5,681 bases of DNA. Origin: Desulfobacterales bacterium. GTDB taxonomy: Bacteria > Desulfobacterota > Desulfobacteria > Desulfobacterales > C00003060. The position numbers and the translations under genes are program-made. The stretch lies in assembly GCA_030629475.1 (NCBI GenBank), contig DAOVOU010000160.1, positions 1 to 5,681 of the forward strand, read 5' to 3'. Shown one piece after another: positions 1 through 5,579 of this stretch (positions are counted from its first letter, which is position 1; every line of letters begins with the position of its first letter). The notes below the pieces were generated by a model. It was not told the origin of the DNA. It was given only the letters and a program-made list of their open reading frames with translations, and ran no database searches.

Positions 1-488
1 ATACCTATTTTAGCCAGTTTCCAGGCATGTATTTCACGGGCGACGGGGCCAGGAAGGACAAGGACGGCTATTATTGGTTCATGGGGCGCGTGGATGACGT
101 AATTAATGTCTCGGGCCACCGCCTAGGAACGGCTGAGATTGAGAGTGCGCTCGTGTCTCACAAAGACGTGGCCGAGGCTGCTATTGTAGGGTATCCGCAC
201 GAGATAAAAGGCGAAGGGATATACGCCTTTGTGGTATTGAATGCGGGAGTAGATGGATCAGACGATTTAAAGAAGGCCTTGATCGGTCATGTGCGAAAAG
301 AAATAGGGCCTTTCGCCACTCCGGACAAGATCCAGTTTAGCGACACTCTGCCAAAGACACGAAGCGGAAAAATCATAAGAAGAATATTAAGGAAGGTAGC
401 CGCTGGCGATCTCGAGGACATGGGAGACCTCAGCACCCTGGCTGATAAGGATGGATTTATGAGGCTGATTCAGGAGAGAGAAGTCTGA
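1..488 (+). CDS. acs: Acetyl-CoA synthetase (AMP-forming), C-terminal part, 5' truncated by window edge
   Basis: The cytoplasmic enzyme activates acetate with ATP to acetyl-AMP and then forms acetyl-CoA, releasing AMP and pyrophosphate. The first complete codon is at base 3, and the frame is open to the window edge, so the true start lies outside; about 161 codons are visible, roughly the last quarter of a ~650-residue protein. Seen: the adenylate-forming-family TGDGA segment (from base 36), then the hinge motif GRVDDVINVSGHRLGTAEIE (from base 84), which opens the mobile C-terminal domain. Near the end is PKTRSGKIIRRILRK, whose SGK lysine (bases 369-371) matches the catalytic lysine of the family that is regulated by acetylation. 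The tail GDLSTLAD is typical of Acs rather than of other acyl-CoA ligases. The TGA stop is followed after 28 bp by the Usp gene on the same strand, suggesting co-transcription. Identification is firm; the acetate preference cannot be checked because the substrate pocket is off-window. Confidence 0.96.
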   Translation, partial: TYFSQFPGMYFTGDGARKDKDGYYWFMGRVDDVINVSGHRLGTAEIESALVSHKDVAEAAIVGYPHEIKGEGIYAFVVLNAGVDGSDDLKKALIGHVRKEIGPFATPDKIQFSDTLPKTRSGKIIRRILRKVAAGDLEDMGDLSTLADKDGFMRLIQEREV

Positions 489-516
489 GCGAAGGCTGAA
501 GATAACCGAGGCTACT

Positions 517-1419
517 ATGAAAACCCTCATCTGTATTGATGGGCACGTTCATGCCTTGAAAGCTACCAGGCTGGCGGCGAAGTTTGCCTGCACCACAAAT
601 AGTGAAGCCACCTTCCTATTTGTTCGGAGATATAGAAAGCATACTCGCGGTTACAACATTCGATCGAAGGCGACAGAGATATTTGCCAACTGGAGGGAAG
701 AACTCCCGGAGATGAGGTATCTCCATGAGGCTGAAGACGTGTTTAAAAAAGCTCGTGGGTACAGGGAAAACAAGACAGAGGTGGGAGAGCCGCGTAGAGC
801 GCTGATTCATCTTGGCGGCCGTGTTCTTGAAGAGGGAACGGTCCAGCTACGTTCTGAAAGCAGCGCTCATCTTAAAATCAGGGAGGGCCTCCCTCACGAA
901 GAGATACTCAGAGAAGCGGAGGAAGGCCATTATAGCCTTATCATGTTGGGGATACGCCATGCTGGTGAATGTCGCTGGTATGATATTGAGCACATTCCTC
1001 TGAGTGTTGCCCAGAAGGCCCCCTGCCCGGTCATGGTGATAGGCAAGGAATTTGAAGAAGGACAACCCCTATTGTTGTGTGTTGGAAAGAAGGACCCCCC
1101 TGAATCAAGCTTTGGGCTGATCCGAGTCATAGCAACCAGAACGAAGAGTGAGATTGAGGTCCTAACGATACTTAGAAGTGCTGACCCAACTTTTCAGTTT
1201 TCTAAAAACATTTCCTCCATGATTGATGAATGGTCAGCGGGCTCTTTGAAGGTGACTCGGAAAGTCCTGACCGGGGAGCCTGCCAATGCGATTCTCGAAA
1301 TGGCACCGGATTATGGTCTTACCATTTGCTCCTCAATCGAAAAGCGAAAGAGAAATCGACTGGGCAAGGTGACCAAAAAGGTGCTCTGTCGTCAGTTCAA
1401 TTTGCTCGTCTTAAGGTAA
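517..1419 (+). CDS. Tandem universal stress protein (two UspA-like domains)
   Basis: A 300-residue cytoplasmic protein with two Usp folds. Domain 1 spans about residues 1-176: it opens with the strand MKTLICIDG and closes with EGLPHEEILREAEE, then HYSLIMLG, then APCPVMVIG. Domain 2 spans about 184-300, opening PLLLCVGKK and ending GEPANAILEMAPDYGLTI...LLVLR. A charged, mainly helical insert (about 40-118) enlarges domain 1. The ATP-binding signature of UspA-type proteins, G-x2-G-x9-G-[ST], is degraded in both halves: in domain 1 only G145 and G150 remain (GIRHAGECRWYDIEHIPLS), and domain 2 has a basic KRKRNRLGKV stretch. Nucleotide binding may therefore be lost or altered. The ATG is supported by GAGG at 508-511 with a 5-nt spacer. 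The gene lies 28 bp behind acs with no terminator between them, so an operon is likely. Its role (stress or energy-state response) follows from family and context; no partner is known. Confidence 0.85.
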   Translation: MKTLICIDGHVHALKATRLAAKFACTTNSEATFLFVRRYRKHTRGYNIRSKATEIFANWREELPEMRYLHEAEDVFKKARGYRENKTEVGEPRRALIHLGGRVLEEGTVQLRSESSAHLKIREGLPHEEILREAEEGHYSLIMLGIRHAGECRWYDIEHIPLSVAQKAPCPVMVIGKEFEEGQPLLLCVGKKDPPESSFGLIRVIATRTKSEIEVLTILRSADPTFQFSKNISSMIDEWSAGSLKVTRKVLTGEPANAILEMAPDYGLTICSSIEKRKRNRLGKVTKKVLCRQFNLLVLR

Positions 1420-1471
1420 TCAAAGATAACGGGGCGGAACATGCAACAAGCAGTTCACCGGATCATTAACG

Positions 1472-1651
1472 ACGTCTCGGAATTTCTACAACCTATTGAA
1501 GTTATAGATATTTATTGGCACTATTGCAAATTCGATCAGGGAATAATGGAATACTGGAATGATGTAAAAGAAAAAAAACCAAAATCCTCTTAAACCCAAC
1601 ATTCCATTATTCCAATATTCCATCATTCCAATTGTGAGCGAAGCGAACTAA
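1472..1651 (+). repeat. Composite intergenic repeat, copy 1 (left arm of the inverted pair)
   Basis: This 180-bp element has three parts. A ~68-bp head starts ACGTCTCGGAATTTCTACAA and ends TTCGATCAGG. Next is a long imperfect hairpin: three GGAATNNT octamers (1540-1563), a 37-nt A-rich loop, then four ATTCCANN octamers (1601-1632). The tail is GTGAGCGAAGCGAACTAA (1634-1651). The same element occurs inverted at 3626-3814, and its first half recurs directly at 5474-5579. It begins 52 bp after the usp stop and ends 24 bp before the CBS gene stop, so it fills the gap between two convergent genes, where its hairpin could end transcription from both sides. A 50-codon frame (1441-1593) crosses its head; see findings. 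Confidence 0.9.
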
Positions 1652-1671
1652 GTTCAAGATTATGGGAACAA

Positions 1672-1694
1672 CAATTCAATATTCCCTTGAATTG
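1672..1694 (-). terminator. Stem-loop over the stop codon of the CBS gene (weak terminator candidate)
   Basis: A perfect 8-bp inverted repeat, CAATTCAA (1672-1679) and TTGAATTG (1687-1694), is separated by 7 bases and includes the TGA stop of the CBS-domain gene. On the minus strand it is followed by TTGTTCCC. The stem is AT-rich and the T-run is poor, so it may only stabilise the mRNA 3' end; the large hairpin of the adjacent repeat is the stronger stop candidate. Confidence 0.3.
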
Positions 1695-2146
1695 ACTACT
1701 ATAAACCTTAACAGATCGACTATGGTGAGATCAGCAATCACCCTTTTCTCGCTATCCAGAACGGGGATCTCTTTCACATTCGTCCTAATCATTCTTTTTA
1801 GCACTATCCCCACTTCTTCCTCTTCAGTTGTCACTACAGGATTTTTTTTCATGATGTCTTTTGCGGTTTCGGCGGTGATCATGCTGATAAGAAACCTTGG
1901 ATGAATTTGAGGCTCATGGCTTGGAGAAAAGACATGTCGAACCAGTAGCCCCAGGGAAATGGTACCTGTAAGTTTCCCCTCGTCGTCTACCACATAAAGG
2001 AGGCGGCTGTGCTCGAAGCGGATCATGGCCTCAACCACTTCTTCAATATTCGCTTTTTCATGGATGAGCGGAAGCCTTCTCTCTTTGAGGAGGGCAACCA
2101 AGTCAGTTACCCTCGTATTGCCTAATACTCCTTCAATGCTCGTCAT
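1676..2146 (-). CDS. Stand-alone two-CBS-domain protein
   Basis: About 156 residues, made of a CBS pair (Bateman module) and nothing else. Counting from the ATG at 2146, CBS 1 covers about residues 22-72 (RRLPLIHEKANIEEVVEAMI, then SRLLYVVDDEGKLTGTISL). CBS 2 covers about 95-150 (AKDIMKKNPVVTTEEEEVGI, then VKEIPVLDSEKRVIADLTIV). No membrane segment or catalytic domain is present. CBS pairs usually bind AMP, ATP or related ligands and control a partner, often a transporter; here the likely partner is the antiporter encoded just upstream on the same strand. Start choice: ATG at 2146 has AAAGG (2154-2158) with a 7-nt spacer, whereas the in-frame GTG at 2161, five codons earlier, has only a weak site. 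The family call is strong; the ligand and the antiporter link are inference. Confidence 0.9.
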   Translation of the reverse strand: MTSIEGVLGNTRVTDLVALLKERRLPLIHEKANIEEVVEAMIRFEHSRLLYVVDDEGKLTGTISLGLLVRHVFSPSHEPQIHPRFLISMITAETAKDIMKKNPVVTTEEEEVGIVLKRMIRTNVKEIPVLDSEKRVIADLTIVDLLRFIVVNSREY

Positions 2147-2240
2147 TCCCTGACCTTTCACCCGATCTTCTTATGGTTACATAGTCTTTTGGCCCATTGC
2201 TACAAGGATTGGGAACCAACCTGCCAACTATGTGGAGAGT

Positions 2241-2275
2241 AAAAATCCTCGGTAGAGTCTCCGGATGCCGAGACT
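2241..2275 (-). terminator. Possible attenuator-like alternative hairpins between antiporter and CBS genes
   Basis: Read on the minus strand, AGTCTC (2275-2270) pairs with GAGACT (2261-2256) across an 8-nt loop. The overlapping CTCGG (2272-2268) can instead pair with CCGAG (2252-2248), followed by GA and five T (2245-2241). The two foldings exclude each other through bases 2270-2272, which resembles antiterminator/terminator geometry. The terminator stem has only 5 bp and a large loop, so this is tentative. It lies in the 190-bp gap after the antiporter stop and could uncouple CBS expression from the antiporter. Confidence 0.25.
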
Positions 2276-2336
2276 ATTTGCACGGACGCGGTTCCCTTCT
2301 ATATGGACGCTGTTGATCATTAGGGGCAAGCTTTCG

Positions 2337-3611
2337 CTATGCTGGTTTTGTCCGCATTGCTTCACCTGCCTTGGTGAGTGCGAAGCGGACGAAAAATGGT
2401 GTCACAAGTTCATTGATGATGACCGATCCCAAGACCGCGTTTACCATCACTTCCGATAGGTATGTAGAACTGAATATCTCCTTAGCCTCCAGAACCAGGC
2501 CCACGGTCACCCCGGCTTTTGGCAACAGTGCAAAACCCAGGTATTTCTTGACTGCCTCTGGTGCCTGGGAGATTTGAGCCCCAAGGCGACTTCCCAGTAA
2601 CTTTCCGGCAAACCGTCCCAGGGTAATAAGTAAGGCCAGCCAGCCCGCTGTCTGCATCACCCGGAGATCCAGGTGTGCCCCTGCCAGGGCAAAAAACATT
2701 CCGAATATGGGCTCTTCTATACTTTCTACGACCCCAAAAAGATCCTCATGGTGCCCCACGAAGTTGGTCACCACAAACCCCAGCATCATATTTGCCAGCA
2801 AAGGAGAGGCCTCAAGGCTGATAGCCAAACCACTGACCAGAAAAATGGATCCTACCATCACCCCAATCATTGCTTCGCGCCGGGTTACAAAACGAATCAG
2901 CTTTCGAAGGGACACCCCCAATACCCCCCCTATAGATAGAGAGATCATTATGGAAAAGACAGGAGAAAGCAGGAAGTTCTCCCAGGTGATGGCTTCCTGG
3001 TTCACGAAAGTTTTGGCTATGGTGATGGCAAAGGCATATAGGACAATGGTCAAAGCGTCATCCAGGGCGACCACACCCAGAAGTATGGAAGTAAGTGGTC
3101 CTTTTGACCTGTATTCATGGACGAGGGCCAGAATCGCCGCTGGCGCTGTGGCCGCACAGATCGCCCCGATCACGAAGGCCATCGGAAAATACAAGGCCCA
3201 GAAAGAAGGCAGAGTCGCCCTTAAGCCATGAATCAGATAAAAAAACAGGGCGAGGGCTATTGTGGCCACAAGGAAAGCACCAAAAGTCTGTGTAAAGGTA
3301 ATCCAGAAAATATGCCTCCCAAGCCTCCTCAACTTTCCGAGCCCCAGGGACCCTCCTATGGAAAAGGCAATGATCGCCAAAGCTATATCGGTAATCAGGG
3401 TCAGCTCTTCTTTTACCAGCCTCTCGTGGAAAAGCCCCAGGACTGAAGGACTCAGTAGCATCCCAATTACAAGATAGCCAGTCACTCGAGGAGCTTTAAG
3501 GTAATTGGCAATCTTTCCCCCTGCATAGCTCAAGAGAAGAAGAAGCCCTATGTAAATTAGCGGATGGAGTGTTTCCAGGAACTTGAATAGGCTGAAATCA
3601 ATAAGTTCCAT
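2337..3611 (-). CDS. CPA2-family cation:proton antiporter (Na+/H+ or K+/H+ exchanger type)
   Basis: A 424-residue inner-membrane protein, nearly all hydrophobic helices (about 12-13 segments), matching the Na_H_Exchanger domain in length. Family marks seen: the first helix LIYIGLLLLLSYAGGKIANY with PRVTGYLVIGMLLSP (41-55); AATAPAAILALVHEYRSKG (153-171), the unwound-helix region; VALDDALTIVLYA (181-193), with the paired acids D184-D185 typical of ion-binding CPA2 exchangers; FALAGAHLDL (307-316); LGRFAGKLLGSRLG (331-344); and LLPKAGVTVGLVL (362-374). The C-terminus stops right after the membrane domain, lacking the TrkA-N/RCK tail of KefB/KefC-type members. Regulation may be supplied by the separate CBS protein downstream. 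The ATG has GGAG (3619-3622) with a 7-nt spacer, only a few bases outside repeat copy 2, so its promoter must lie in or beyond that repeat. Ion specificity cannot be read from the sequence. Confidence 0.93.
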   Translation of the reverse strand: MELIDFSLFKFLETLHPLIYIGLLLLLSYAGGKIANYLKAPRVTGYLVIGMLLSPSVLGLFHERLVKEELTLITDIALAIIAFSIGGSLGLGKLRRLGRHIFWITFTQTFGAFLVATIALALFFYLIHGLRATLPSFWALYFPMAFVIGAICAATAPAAILALVHEYRSKGPLTSILLGVVALDDALTIVLYAFAITIAKTFVNQEAITWENFLLSPVFSIMISLSIGGVLGVSLRKLIRFVTRREAMIGVMVGSIFLVSGLAISLEASPLLANMMLGFVVTNFVGHHEDLFGVVESIEEPIFGMFFALAGAHLDLRVMQTAGWLALLITLGRFAGKLLGSRLGAQISQAPEAVKKYLGFALLPKAGVTVGLVLEAKEIFSSTYLSEVMVNAVLGSVIINELVTPFFVRFALTKAGEAMRTKPA

Positions 3612-3625
3612 ACCAAGACTCCAAG

Positions 3626-3814
3626 TTAGTTCGCTTCGCTCACAATTGGAATACTGGAATATTGGAATGGTGGAATGTTGGGTTTAAGAGGATTTTGGTC
3701 TTTTTTTCTTTTACATCATTCCATTATTCCATCATTCCATTATTCCCTGATCGAGCTTGCAATAGCGCCAATAAATACCTATAACTTCAATAGGTTGTAG
3801 AAATTCCGAGACGT
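3626..3814 (-). repeat. Composite intergenic repeat, copy 2 (right arm of the inverted pair)
   Basis: Reverse complement of copy 1 at 1472-1651 over the whole element, with about nine or ten substitutions by eye. There is one extra 8-bp octamer (four GGAATNNT units at 3715-3746, read on the minus strand, against three) and one extra base in the A-run. The facing arm has four ATTCC units (3648-3679). The GAGCGAAGCGAAC tail is at the antiporter side and ends 15 bp before the antiporter start codon, so the element makes up that gene's upstream leader. Its outer boundary at 3814 is sharp: sequence beyond it shares nothing with the sequence left of 1472. No convincing target-site duplication is visible. 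Confidence 0.9.
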
Positions 3815-3878
3815 TTTATTTATGTCTTGCGCACCCAGCGGTATTTGGATAATCCATTCTCACCGGCCGCACTATGGC

Positions 3879-3909
3879 TTGACAATACCTTTTTCGACTC
3901 TCTTGTCAA
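3879..3909. promoter_or_regulatory. Dyad TTGACAA-N17-TTGTCAA, possible operator
   Basis: Perfect 7-bp inverted repeat, TTGACAA (3879-3885) and TTGTCAA (3903-3909), with a 17-bp spacer. A similar dyad lies 83 bp downstream with the same TTGACA core, which suggests a shared binding protein. The half-site centres are about 24 bp apart, near two helical turns. Function is unproven; the gene it would serve (activator or antiporter) is unclear. Confidence 0.3.
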
Positions 3910-3927
3910 TCCCTAAACTGGGTTGTT

Positions 3928-3947
3928 CCCTGTAGCTTGCTACAGGG
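3928..3947. repeat. CCCT...AGGG palindromic hairpin 1
   Basis: CCCTGTAG, loop CTTG, CTACAGGG: a perfect 8-bp stem with a 4-nt loop, followed by TTTCCTT. It resembles REP-type intergenic palindromes more than a rho-independent terminator because the T-run is short and broken. A second hairpin of identical length and ends lies 13 bp downstream. Confidence 0.65.
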
Positions 3948-3960
3948 TTTCCTTACAGTT

Positions 3961-3980
3961 CCCTCTCCTTGGGGAGAGGG
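3961..3980. repeat. CCCT...AGGG palindromic hairpin 2
   Basis: CCCTCTCC, loop TTGG, GGAGAGGG: a perfect 8-bp GC-rich stem with a 4-nt loop. It shares size, loop length and outer CCCT/AGGG with the hairpin at 3928-3947 but differs in the inner stem, so the pair looks like two members of a REP-like class rather than a simple duplication. Confidence 0.65.
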
Positions 3981-3991
3981 TTGTCGAGATG

Positions 3992-4019
3992 TTTGACAGC
4001 CCTGGTTAAATGTGTCAAA
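3992..4019. promoter_or_regulatory. Dyad TTTGACA-N14-TGTCAAA, possible operator
   Basis: Perfect 7-bp inverted repeat, TTTGACA (3992-3998) and TGTCAAA (4013-4019), with a 14-bp spacer. It lies about 50-110 bp upstream of the possible starts of the sigma-54 activator gene, a suitable place for autoregulation. The core matches the dyad at 3879-3909. No experimental or family evidence is available. Confidence 0.3.
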
Positions 4020-4126
4020 AAAGATAAGCTCTAATACTACCGGGTAGGCTCAAGGAAGGGAAGCAAGTCCTTTTGTCTTTCTATTTCATCGGGGTAATCT
4101 GTGGATTAAAGGTCGTGCTTGATCGT

Positions 4127-5470
4127 ATGCCCACCAAAGAACGGGATATAATCCTTGACTCAATCACCGAGGGTGTCTTTACGGTGGATCGGAATTGGCG
4201 TATCACGTCTTTCAACCGCGCGGCTGAGACGATTACCGGTATCCCTCGCGATACGGCGATAGGTCAACCATGCAAGGACATACTAAGAGCGAATATCTGC
4301 GAAGGCAACTGTGCCCTCCGGGAGACTATCCACACCGGAAAACCCATTGTGGGGAAAGCCGCAGCCATTCTAGACAAAGATGGCAATCATCGTCCGATCA
4401 GTATCTCCACGGCTGTGCTAAAGAATCGGCAGGGTGAGATCATCGGGGGTGTGGAGACCTTTCGTGATCTCACGATGATAGAGCAGCTTCGAAAAGAAAT
4501 CGAACGTGACTATCGCTTTGAGGATATCCTCAGTCGCAGCCACCGCATGCGTGAGATCTTCGATGTGCTTCCCCAGATCGCTGAGAGTGTGAGCACCGTT
4601 TTGCTCGAGGGTGAGAGCGGCACGGGCAAAGAACTTGTTGCCCGGGCCATTCACAACCTGAGTCCTCGCAGGAAAAAGCGTTTCGTGGCTATTAACTGCG
4701 GGGCGCTGCCGGACACGCTTTTAGAATCGGAACTCTTTGGTTACAAGGCGGGTGCTTTTACGGATGCAAGGAAGGACAAACCGGGCCGCATTACCATCGC
4801 TGAAGGTGGAACCCTTTTCCTTGACGAGATCGGCGATATCTCACCTGCCTTGCAAGTCCGTCTGTTGCGCTTTCTGGAAGAGCGGGTCTACGATCCGTTG
4901 GGTTCGGTGAAATCGCTCAAGGCAGATGTGCGGGTTATAGCCGCAACGAACAAGAACTTGTCAGATTTGATGGCGAGGGGCAGATTTCGGCAGGACCTTT
5001 TCTACCGGGTCAATGTAGTGCGAATTGAGCTTCCGCCACTCTGGCAGCGCATGGAGGACATTCCGCTTCTTGTGGACCACTTCATTGCAAGCCTGAACAG
5101 CATACAAGGCAAAGAGGTGGTGGGCATCACTGACGAAGCACTCACTTGCTTGATGTCCTACAACTATCCCGGTAACGTGCGCGAGTTGAGAAATATTGTT
5201 GAGCGGGCCTTTGTACTCTGCCGTTCGGGGGAGATTGAACGAAGGTATCTCCCCGAGCCGCTATGTTCCGCCGCCTGCATTAACTGCCCGAAACAGACAG
5301 AGTTCATGTCCCTCAAGCAGATGGAAGCCGCCTTCCTGATGAACGCCCTTCGACGTAACAACTGGAACCGCTTGCAGACGGCTAGCCAGCTCGGCATCCA
5401 CAAGACCACACTATTCCGCAAGATCAAATCCTTGGGTCTTCAAGTGCCTCTATCCGGGAAACAATCCTAA
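4127..5470 (+). CDS. PAS domain sigma-54-dependent transcriptional activator (NtrC family)
   Basis: About 447 residues from ATG 4127: PAS sensor (about 5-117), AAA+ domain (about 133-360) and Fis-type HTH (about 397-436, WNRLQTASQLGIHKTTLFRK). Motifs: Walker A GESGTGKE (162-169), the sigma-54 contact loop as GAFTDA instead of GAFTGA (209-214), Walker B GGTLFLDEIG (227-236), the arginine-finger stretch GRFRQDLFYR (285-294), and GNVRELRN (349-356). It would remodel RNA polymerase-sigma54 at -24/-12 promoters using ATP. No receiver domain is present, so sensing probably goes through PAS. Cysteines cluster in PAS (C49, C58, C62) and in the AAA+-HTH linker (C380, C384, C387), hinting at redox or metal sensing (inference). 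Start choice: the ATG puts the PAS at the usual distance; an in-frame TTG at 4073 adds 18 hydrophobic residues and has a good purine-rich site (4052-4060), so it remains possible. Divergent from the antiporter gene; targets unknown. Confidence 0.94.
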   Translation: MPTKERDIILDSITEGVFTVDRNWRITSFNRAAETITGIPRDTAIGQPCKDILRANICEGNCALRETIHTGKPIVGKAAAILDKDGNHRPISISTAVLKNRQGEIIGGVETFRDLTMIEQLRKEIERDYRFEDILSRSHRMREIFDVLPQIAESVSTVLLEGESGTGKELVARAIHNLSPRRKKRFVAINCGALPDTLLESELFGYKAGAFTDARKDKPGRITIAEGGTLFLDEIGDISPALQVRLLRFLEERVYDPLGSVKSLKADVRVIAATNKNLSDLMARGRFRQDLFYRVNVVRIELPPLWQRMEDIPLLVDHFIASLNSIQGKEVVGITDEALTCLMSYNYPGNVRELRNIVERAFVLCRSGEIERRYLPEPLCSAACINCPKQTEFMSLKQMEAAFLMNALRRNNWNRLQTASQLGIHKTTLFRKIKSLGLQVPLSGKQS

Positions 5471-5473
5471 TCT

Positions 5474-5579
5474 GACGGCTCGGAATTTCTACAACCTGTT
5501 GAAATTAGAAGTATTTATCACGTCTATAACAAATTCGATCAGGGAATAGTGGAATAGTGGAATGATGAAAAAGAAAAAA
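5474..5579 (+). repeat. Composite intergenic repeat, copy 3 (half copy, direct orientation to copy 1)
   Basis: Starts four bases after the activator stop codon. It matches copy 1 through the head (about 80% by eye; both ends, GGAATTTCTACAACCT and AAATTCGATCAGGGAATA, are best kept). It continues through three GGAATNNT octamers (5543-5566) and the A-rich loop start, then diverges. The facing ATTCC arm and the GAGCGAAGCGAAC tail are absent, so it cannot form the large hairpin. Older than the 1/2 pair, judging by divergence. Confidence 0.8.

Larger units (their letters stand above)
3815..4126. other. Divergent intergenic region between repeat copy 2 and the sigma-54 activator gene
   Basis: No gene is visible in these 312 bases. 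They hold two 20-bp CCCT...AGGG hairpins (3928-3947 and 3961-3980) and two TTGACA/TGTCAA dyads (3879-3909 and 3992-4019). A purine-rich AAGGAAGGG (4052-4060) lies upstream of a possible TTG start at 4073. Several TTGACA -35-like hexamers occur, but none has a reasonable -10 hexamer 16-18 bp downstream, and no GG-N10-GC sigma-54 core was found. Confidence 0.6.

Noticed and set aside
1513..1530. Sigma-54 promoter-like TGGCAC...TTGCA in repeat copy 1
   Set aside because: The halves are only 2 bp apart (GG-N7-GC instead of GG-N10-GC), and copy 2 has TGGCGC, so it is not a usable -24/-12 promoter.
1480..1540. Minus-strand 18-codon frame in the repeat head (SLIEFAIVPINIYNFNRL) read in all three copies
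   Set aside because: Ends at a shared stop and stays open in each copy, but substitutions between copies are mostly amino-acid-changing and there is no start, so coding is not supported.
1540..1632. Octamer arrays considered as a CRISPR array
   Set aside because: The units are 8 bp and contiguous with no spacers, and no cas gene is present.
1662..1904. Plus-strand frame opposite the CBS gene
   Set aside because: Antisense shadow of a well-supported CBS-domain gene; its serine/threonine/phenylalanine-rich text is the complement of acidic coding sequence.
2707..3231. Long plus-strand open frame opposite the antiporter gene
   Set aside because: It lies wholly antisense to a clear CPA2 antiporter, has a composition typical of shadow frames and shows no recognisable domain.
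1472..3814. Classical insertion sequence or composite transposon
   Set aside because: No transposase frame, no terminal target duplication, and the arms have no transposase-type coding content.
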